Positions 62,075-64,000 of a stretch of DNA of 64,000 nt are shown piece after piece. This DNA comes from Gammaproteobacteria bacterium. Lineage in GTDB: Bacteria > Pseudomonadota > Gammaproteobacteria > SZUA-229. The DNA lies in the NCBI GenBank assembly GCA_013041745.1, contig JABDRN010000049.1:1-64000 (forward strand), read 5' to 3'. Position numbers and translations under genes: made by a program. The notes below the pieces were generated by a model that saw nothing but the letters and a program-made list of their open reading frames with translations, did no database searches and had not been told where the DNA came from. Within the stretch, counting starts at the first letter, position 1. Each line of letters begins with the position of its first letter.

Positions 62075-62902
62075 TTACAGTTTGCAATTAGCTCGTTGTC
62101 CTTTTCTGACCGCTTCCTGGTAAGCGATATTTGCTCCAGGGATCCTCTCTTTCAACTGACTGATGCGGGTATCGCTGGACGGATGGGTCGACATGAACTC
62201 GGGAGGTGCTGCGCCAGACTGTGACATGTTCTGCCAGAGGGGGACGCTCTGTGCAGGATCAAATCCCGCTTTTGCCATCAGGTCCAGCCCGATCAGGTCA
62301 GCTTCTGATTCATGGCTGCGGCTGAATGGCAGGATGATGCCATATTGCGCGCCCAGCCCCAGTCCAGCGAGGATAAGCGTGCTGTTCTCATTCTGTGTGC
62401 CGCCCAGTACGGCAGTGGCGATACTCAGGCCAGCTTCAGTCGCCATCTGGTTAGAAACCCGTTCATTGCCGTGCTTGGCGATCACATGCGCTACTTCATG
62501 CCCCATTACCGCAGCCAGCTGATCCTGGTTTTTTGCATATTTCAACAGGCCGGTATAAACGCCGATCTTGTAACCGGGCAGGGCGAAGGCATTGGCCTGG
62601 TCATCTTCAAATACCACCACTTCCCACCTTTTGGGATCCGGATTCTGCGCTACATGCGGGATGATCTTATTGGCGATACATAGCACATATTGCTGTATGT
62701 TCTGGTCTTTTGTTATCGGGCTCTGCTGCTTCATCTGTTCAAAACTCTGTGCGCCCATGGCATCCATCTGTTCATCGGGAATCAGCTTCAGCTGGTTCCT
62801 GCCCTCGGGTGATGTTGCACATGACAGCAGTGTGGCACAGCTAAGCGCGGCAACAATTACATTTGTGATATTTTTCGGTGTGATAGAGAAATGAAGGTTC
62901 AT
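62075..62902 (-). CDS. M48 family metalloprotease lipoprotein (LoiP/YcaL-like)
   Basis: A 275-aa zinc protease with lipobox TLLSCATSPEG (Cys about residue 28), so anchored in the outer membrane. Catalytic motif HEVAHVIAKH (about 135-144) and third ligand Glu in SRSHESEADLIG. The final part has THPSSDTRISQLKER, also typical. Members degrade damaged or misfolded envelope proteins. It ends directly at the stop of the dockerin-bearing protease gene (convergent, no gap) and is preceded by the lipase gene, 7 bp upstream, with which it probably shares a transcript. Confidence 0.93.
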   Translation of the reverse strand: MNLHFSITPKNITNVIVAALSCATLLSCATSPEGRNQLKLIPDEQMDAMGAQSFEQMKQQSPITKDQNIQQYVLCIANKIIPHVAQNPDPKRWEVVVFEDDQANAFALPGYKIGVYTGLLKYAKNQDQLAAVMGHEVAHVIAKHGNERVSNQMATEAGLSIATAVLGGTQNENSTLILAGLGLGAQYGIILPFSRSHESEADLIGLDLMAKAGFDPAQSVPLWQNMSQSGAAPPEFMSTHPSSDTRISQLKERIPGANIAYQEAVRKGQRANCKL

Positions 62903-62909
62903 AGTGTTA

Positions 62910-63725
62910 TCAAAATCTGTCGATGATTGAGATTATCGTATCTGCATCCTGTCTTACCAGGAAGTGAGATGTGGGTGTAGTGAAGGTAGATGACCGGCCC
63001 TGCAGTGCCGGCACATTGTTCATGTTCTGGCTGAAGCCCGGCACTAGAGAGTCGCCACTGGCGCCGTTATTGTTTAAACGGATTATCGATGCATAATGGA
63101 TATCGGGATGTGGCTGGCTGTTGAGCCAGTACAGCATGTTTCCAGGTTGCGGGTGGCGCAGGTCGTACATCAGGCCGCGAGAATGTTTAAGTGCATCGTA
63201 ACCGCTGCCGCCGACAAAGCTCTTCACCATGTTGAATGGCCCATGATTAGCGGTTATATCAAGTGCCTGATCGGCACGCCCGGTACCGATATGCGGCGAT
63301 GCGATAGTGATCAGGGCTTTTACATCCTTCAGCTGGTGCCGGATCAGGGTCATACGAGCGACAACACCGCCTGCGGAATGGCCCACCAGGATAATTTTTT
63401 GATCAGCATGGGTTTGCTTGATGATATCGATGATGCTCTTCAGTACGTCAGACTGAGCCATCACCGGGGTTTCAGAGGGCAGGGTAGCAACATAGACCAG
63501 GTTTTTTGCATCGTTGTGGTCTGCAACGAAAAGTTGCGGGCCATAAGCTGAACCCTGAAACATGCCGGCACGAGACCAGCCGCGCTGGTGTAATTCATCG
63601 TTGATGCCTGAGTTTTCCCAGGAATAGGCGTCACCGAGATAACCATGGATCAATAGCATTACATCAGCCTGCGCAGGGCTGCACAGTAATAATAAAGATA
63701 AGATGAAATAGCGGATTAAACTCAT
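62910..63725 (-). CDS. Secreted alpha/beta-hydrolase (lipase/acyltransferase-like)
   Basis: A 271-aa exported hydrolase. Signal peptide SLIRYFILSLLLLCSPAQAD, then VMLLIHGYLGDAYSWE (oxyanion region), the nucleophile elbow VGHSAGGVVARM, an Asp candidate in SGDSLVPGFSQN and the C-terminal His in TSHFLVRQD. It resembles PGAP1-like or triacylglycerol lipase proteins. The substrate is not known. The ATG at 63725 is preferred to one at 63737. It is followed 7 bp later by the M48 protease gene. Confidence 0.85.
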   Translation of the reverse strand: MSLIRYFILSLLLLCSPAQADVMLLIHGYLGDAYSWENSGINDELHQRGWSRAGMFQGSAYGPQLFVADHNDAKNLVYVATLPSETPVMAQSDVLKSIIDIIKQTHADQKIILVGHSAGGVVARMTLIRHQLKDVKALITIASPHIGTGRADQALDITANHGPFNMVKSFVGGSGYDALKHSRGLMYDLRHPQPGNMLYWLNSQPHPDIHYASIIRLNNNGASGDSLVPGFSQNMNNVPALQGRSSTFTTPTSHFLVRQDADTIISIIDRF

Positions 63726-63824
63726 GTTTTTCGTCATGCCTGTCAGGCACTCGGCAACAATGTTAACTTCAGTGTTACTATTTTATAATATTTTCGCAAT
63801 TAGATTGTATATGCAGGATGGGTT

Positions 63825-64000
63825 GTGAATAAAATCGAATTGATACGGTCGCACCAGGCCAGGCTTGGTGCTTGCCGGTTATGTCCGGATATGGTCCCAC
63901 CGGTTATTCTCGGTAAGCCGGTCTGTTCTGAGATATTGCTCGTTGGTCAGGCGCCTGGCGACAGGGAGGGGGAGTTGGGCCGGCCATTTGCCTGGACCGC
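63825..64000 (+). CDS. Uracil-DNA glycosylase family protein (5' part only)
   Basis: Open reading frame from GTG at 63825 to the window end, 58 codons seen. The translation contains ARLGACRLCPDMV and LLVGQAPGDREGELGRPFAW, the glycosylase motif GQAPGDREGELGRPF of the UDG family 4/5-like group, with early cysteines for an Fe-S cluster (CRLC). Such enzymes remove uracil from DNA. No ATG alternative is present nearby, because the ATG at 63811 ends at a stop within six codons. The rest lies outside. Confidence 0.8.
   Translation, partial: MNKIELIRSHQARLGACRLCPDMVPPVILGKPVCSEILLVGQAPGDREGELGRPFAWT

Overview
The window looks like the chromosome of a Gram-negative gammaproteobacterium with mid-range GC. 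The evidence is the gene order murJ-ribF-ileS-lspA-fkpB-ispH, the heptose pathway gene gmhB, a complete minor-pilin/PilY1 type IV pilus operon, and split glyQ/glyS. A proteobacterial-type phosphoribulokinase suggests, but does not prove, a Calvin-cycle chemolithoautotroph; no other Calvin genes are visible. I cannot name the genus. No stretch longer than 300 bases lacks a gene. The longest gaps are 26104-26373, which holds a 53-bp tandem repeat, and 18492-18751, which holds a promoter.

Layout. 1-3663: arsenic region, with arsR-arsM (arsM runs off the left edge) and a DUF547 / ferritin-like / TIGR04283-type glycosyltransferase operon resembling arsenosugar neighbourhoods. 3780-9508: Nudix hydrolase, S9 peptidase, and a large GGDEF-EAL sensor protein. 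9505-11341: a secreted matrixin-like protease with a small secreted partner. 11544-15461: peptide deformylase, an orphan MbcA/ParS-type antitoxin-like protein with palindromes in front of it, a TerB-DnaJ co-chaperone, a LON-domain protein and DUF1853. 15515-20158: an Irr/PerR-like Fur regulator, then rubrerythrin / CCG-domain Fe-S protein / DUF3501 genes, and a divergent flavoprotein disulfide reductase. The rubrerythrin promoter carries a palindrome resembling the iron-control-element motif.

20254-29328: glyQ-glyS-gmhB-plsC, tatD-type nuclease, phosphoribulokinase, and thiS-thiG-trmB. 29507-34207: a coiled-coil secreted protein, an MscS channel, thiO, tRNA-Thr(CGT) and inorganic pyrophosphatase. 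34455-41391: type IV pilus operon fimT-pilV-pilW-pilX-(109-aa secreted protein)-pilY1-pilE. 41404-48820: ispH, fkpB, lspA, ileS, ribF, murJ, all leftward, with rpsT divergent. 49345-52786: a small membrane J-protein, an outer-membrane-barrel candidate, DUF924 and an acyl-CoA ligase. 52867-57894: TRAP transporter DctM-DctQ-DctP-TatT next to an SpmA-SpmB fusion. 57969-64000: a lipoprotein, a histone-deacetylase-family enzyme, a second small-secreted-protein/matrixin-like protease pair with dockerin-like repeats, an M48 protease, a lipase and the start of a uracil-DNA glycosylase family gene.

The strongest candidate for an under-described system is the rubrerythrin / CCG Fe-S / DUF3501 set with its nearby Irr/PerR-like regulator and promoter palindrome, which I infer to be a peroxide or iron stress electron-transfer module. 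Other candidates are the two secreted-protein/matrixin pairs, the ferritin-like gene overlapping the arsenosugar-type glycosyltransferase gene, the toxinless antitoxin-like gene, and the extra 109-aa protein inside the pilus operon.
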